From an uncultured Candidatus Saccharibacteria bacterium (GTDB lineage Bacteria > Patescibacteriota > Saccharimonadia > Saccharimonadales > Saccharimonadaceae): 13,874 nt of DNA. The notes beneath the pieces were generated by a model, which saw nothing but the letters and a program-made list of their open reading frames with translations, made no database searches and was not told where the DNA came from. Below are positions 11,523 through 13,874 of this stretch, in pieces (the stretch's first letter is position 1; every line of letters starts with the position of its first letter). The translations under genes and the position numbers were made by a program. The DNA is taken from NCBI GenBank assembly GCA_938046115.1, contig CALIXX010000058.1, positions 1 to 13,874 of the forward strand. The letters run 5' to 3'.

Positions 11523-13874
11523 CTAGCGGTTCTTTTTGCGATTCTGCCGCTGGGCTTTCTTTTTCTTGCGGGCGGCATTACGTTTGCGGTTGACGTCGGC
11601 AGTAGTTGGTGCCGCTTTTGTTTTGGTAAAGTCGTGGTCACGATTCGCTTCCCCACTCGTGATTTCATTCACACCGCGCTCCACCGAGGTTTCAGCCAGG
11701 CGGGTAAGCTCGGTATCGTGCTCGTTGTCAGTTGCCTCGCGAGTGATGGCATCTGTCCTGCGTACTTGGTAGATCGCGTGGAGCACCTCAGCTCGGAGGT
11801 TAGCCTGCAGGCTATCAAACAGCTTTTGCGATTCGGCGCGATACTCCACGAGCGGGTCGCGCTGACCCACACTGCGCCAGTGGATTCCTTCACGCAGGTG
11901 CTGCATATTCTCTAGGTGCTGCATCCACAGTGTGTCGAGCACCTGCAGATACACTTCACGCTCAATACCGCGCAGTAGCTCACTACCCAGTTCGTCTTCT
12001 TTATCTTGATACAATTTTTTCGCCGCATCGAGTGCCATCTTGGTCCGGACACGATCGCGCTTCTCGGTACCGATTTTCTTAATCTCGTCTTTGTCCAGTG
12101 GGAATATTGCGCCAAACTCCTCAGCAAACTTGGGGTTTTGCTTGGCTGGTACCTCTGTGAGGCTCTCGACTGCAGTGCGCAGCAGGCGCTGAATTTCTGG
12201 CTTGATGTTGTCGCCATCGAGGATCTTGCGCCGCACAGTGTAGACCACTTTGCGGTGGCGGTTGATGACGTTGTCGTACTGAACAACATTTTTGCGTGCA
12301 TCGAAGTTAAAGCCTTCGACCCGCTTTTGCGCCGCCTCGAGCGTCTTGCTGACTGCTTTGTTTTGGATGGCCATGTCTTCTTCCACTCCAAGGCGCTCCA
12401 TCAGGCCAGCAATACGCTCACCCTGGAAGATTCGCATCAGGTCATCTTCGGTCGAGACGTAGAATTGGGTGTCACCCGGGTCGCCCTGGCGGCCACCACG
12501 GCCCCGCAGCTGGTTGTCAATCCGGCGCGACTCATGCCGCTCGCTGCCAATCACCACCAAGCCGCCAAGTTCCTTCACCCCTGGCCCAAGCTTAATGTCT
12601 GTACCACGCCCCGCGATGTTCGTCGCTAGCGTCACAGCACCCTTCTCACCAGCGTGCGCCACAATCTCGGCCTCACGCTCATTATTCTTAGCATTGAGGA
12701 TCTCATATGTAATGCCCGCTTTGTCGAGCCACTGGGCGATCAGCTCATTCTTAGCAATCGAGCCCGACCCCACCAGTACCGGCCGGCCTTGCTCATGGTA
12801 CTTCTTGATGGCAGCTGCCACGGCTTTGAGCTTGGCCTTCTCAGTCTTGTAGATGAGGTCTTGGTGGTCTTTGCGGGTAATTGGCTTGTTGGGCGGCACT
12901 ACTACCACATCCAGGCTATAGATCTGCTGGAACTCCTCTGCTTCAGTAAAGGCTGTACCGGTCATACCACTGAGCTTCTTATATAGGCGGAAGAAATTCT
13001 GGAAGGAGATGGTCGCCAGCGTCATACTCTCTTGCTGGACGGGCACGCCTTCTTTCGCTTCAATCGCTTGGTGCAGGCCTTCGTTGTAGCGGTTGCCGAT
13101 CTTGAGGCGGCCAGTGTGTTCATCGACGATGATCACCTCGCCATCATTGGTCACCACATAGTTTTTGTCACGATGGAAGAGCGTCTGGGCGCGCAGCGCT
13201 TGGTTGATATGGTAAACGCTGCGGACATACTCGGGGGTGTACAAATTTTTTATACCAAGGAGTTTTTGCACCTTGTCGATGCCACTGTCCGTTAGTGCTA
13301 CACTGGTGTGCTTTTCGTCGAGACGGTAGTCCTCCGGCACAAGCTTGGCGGCAATCTTGGCAAATTGGTAGTAACTATCAGGGTTCTCGGCCGCAGGCGC
13401 ACTAATGATGAGTGGGGTACGCGCTTCGTCAATCAAGATGGAGTCCACCTCGTCTACAATGGCAAAGTTGAGCTCGCGCTGGCGCACCAGGCCAATCTCA
13501 TTGACCATATTGTCGCGTAGGTAGTCGAAGCCAAACTCGTTATTCGTCCCATAGGTAATATCTGCCTCGTAGGCTTCGCGTCGTGTACAGGGGCGGAGCT
13601 TTTGCATGCGTGGGTCGGTATGGTTCTCGTTGGTATACGTACCATCGTAGAGGAAGGATGCTTCGTTAATGATCACACCAGTGCTAATGCCCAGAGCGCT
13701 ATAGATCTGCCCCATCCAGCCAGCATCACGCTGCGCCAAGTAGTCGTTGACAGTCACGACGTGCACACCCTTGCCGGTCAGCGCGCGCAGGTACGAGGGC
13801 ATCGTGGCGACCAGGGTCTTGCCTTCACCGGTCTTCATTTCGGCGATCTTGCCCTGGTGCAGGGCAATGCCACC
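11523..13874 (-). CDS. secA: Protein translocase ATPase SecA (N-terminus beyond right edge)
   Basis: 783 residues are visible, from GGIALHQGKIAE at the edge to TAG 11523-11525; roughly the first 80-90 residues lie outside. Walker A is TGEGKT, at the start of NBD1, followed by VHVVTVNDYLAQRDA, DITYGTNNEFGFDYLRDNM and the DEAD-like IVDEVDSILIDEARTPLIIS. NBD2 has VLVGSGSIAKNE, TLATNIAGRGTDIKLG and RRIDNQLRGRGGRQGDPGD (family usually GRAGRQGDPG or GRSGRQGDPG). The scaffold and wing domains end with LWMQHLENMQHLREGIHWRS. SecA drives preprotein export through SecYEG with ATP. Compared with E. coli there is an extra stretch before the CTRREAYEADITYG block. The C-terminus lacks the CxCxSGxxxxxCC zinc finger and ends in a very basic KRNAARKKKKAQRQNRKKNR tail that may bind lipid or ribosome. 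The M16 peptidase gene abuts downstream. Confidence 0.96.
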   Translation of the reverse strand, partial: GGIALHQGKIAEMKTGEGKTLVATMPSYLRALTGKGVHVVTVNDYLAQRDAGWMGQIYSALGISTGVIINEASFLYDGTYTNENHTDPRMQKLRPCTRREAYEADITYGTNNEFGFDYLRDNMVNEIGLVRQRELNFAIVDEVDSILIDEARTPLIISAPAAENPDSYYQFAKIAAKLVPEDYRLDEKHTSVALTDSGIDKVQKLLGIKNLYTPEYVRSVYHINQALRAQTLFHRDKNYVVTNDGEVIIVDEHTGRLKIGNRYNEGLHQAIEAKEGVPVQQESMTLATISFQNFFRLYKKLSGMTGTAFTEAEEFQQIYSLDVVVVPPNKPITRKDHQDLIYKTEKAKLKAVAAAIKKYHEQGRPVLVGSGSIAKNELIAQWLDKAGITYEILNAKNNEREAEIVAHAGEKGAVTLATNIAGRGTDIKLGPGVKELGGLVVIGSERHESRRIDNQLRGRGGRQGDPGDTQFYVSTEDDLMRIFQGERIAGLMERLGVEEDMAIQNKAVSKTLEAAQKRVEGFNFDARKNVVQYDNVINRHRKVVYTVRRKILDGDNIKPEIQRLLRTAVESLTEVPAKQNPKFAEEFGAIFPLDKDEIKKIGTEKRDRVRTKMALDAAKKLYQDKEDELGSELLRGIEREVYLQVLDTLWMQHLENMQHLREGIHWRSVGQRDPLVEYRAESQKLFDSLQANLRAEVLHAIYQVRRTDAITREATDNEHDTELTRLAETSVERGVNEITSGEANRDHDFTKTKAAPTTADVNRKRNAARKKKKAQRQNRKKNR

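Noticed and set aside
5157..13874. Alternative genetic code (UGA recoded), as in some Candidate Phyla Radiation groups
   Set aside because: No long gene contains an in-frame UGA; all proteins read normally with the standard bacterial code.

Overview
This window reads as two genomes joined at about position 5145-5160. The left part (1 to ~5150) is very GC-rich, with strongly G/C-biased third codon positions, actinobacterial-type proteins and a frequent GTG start. A propionibacterium-like oral or skin actinobacterium is my best guess. The right part (~5157-13874) is clearly less GC-rich, with AT-rich intergenic spacers and TATAAT promoters. Its SecA, MurD, M48 and M16 proteins look like those of Saccharibacteria (TM7, Candidate Phyla Radiation). 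Both lineage assignments are inferences from protein character and composition; no database search was possible.

Left part, in order: the C-terminal two thirds of a GpsA-like glycerol-3-phosphate dehydrogenase and a complete FGGY sugar/polyol kinase, both on + and probably one operon. Convergent to them on the minus strand are a VapC toxin, its VapB antitoxin and the replicative helicase dnaB, transcribed dnaB > vapB > vapC. A 337-bp divergent region holds DnaA-box-like repeats, an AT-rich promoter-like patch and three 23-bp-spaced direct repeats. It is followed by an AAA_14/DUF4143-type ATPase on + that is cut off at the junction.

Right part, in order: the first ~105 codons of release factor 2 (prfB) on minus, cut off at the same point; an HtpX-like M48 membrane protease (minus); murD (minus); a divergent single-pass membrane protein of unknown function (+); one or two small unknown genes (minus); an M16 zinc peptidase; and a secA that runs off the right edge. 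secA and the M16 gene abut with no spacer and are probably translationally coupled. prfB and murD each have a perfect TATAAT ending 6 nt before the ATG, which suggests leaderless mRNAs.

Both genes at the join are truncated, in opposite orientations, with only a short ambiguous overlap and no mobile-element signature. The simplest reading is a chimeric contig (misassembly or amplification chimera) from a sample containing a Saccharibacteria epibiont and an actinobacterium, possibly its host. The two halves should not be interpreted as one genome until reads across the junction are checked. I found no convincing new defence or mobile system. The most interesting leads are the junction, the repeat-bearing ATPase promoter, the secA-coupled peptidase and the unknown TM7 membrane protein.
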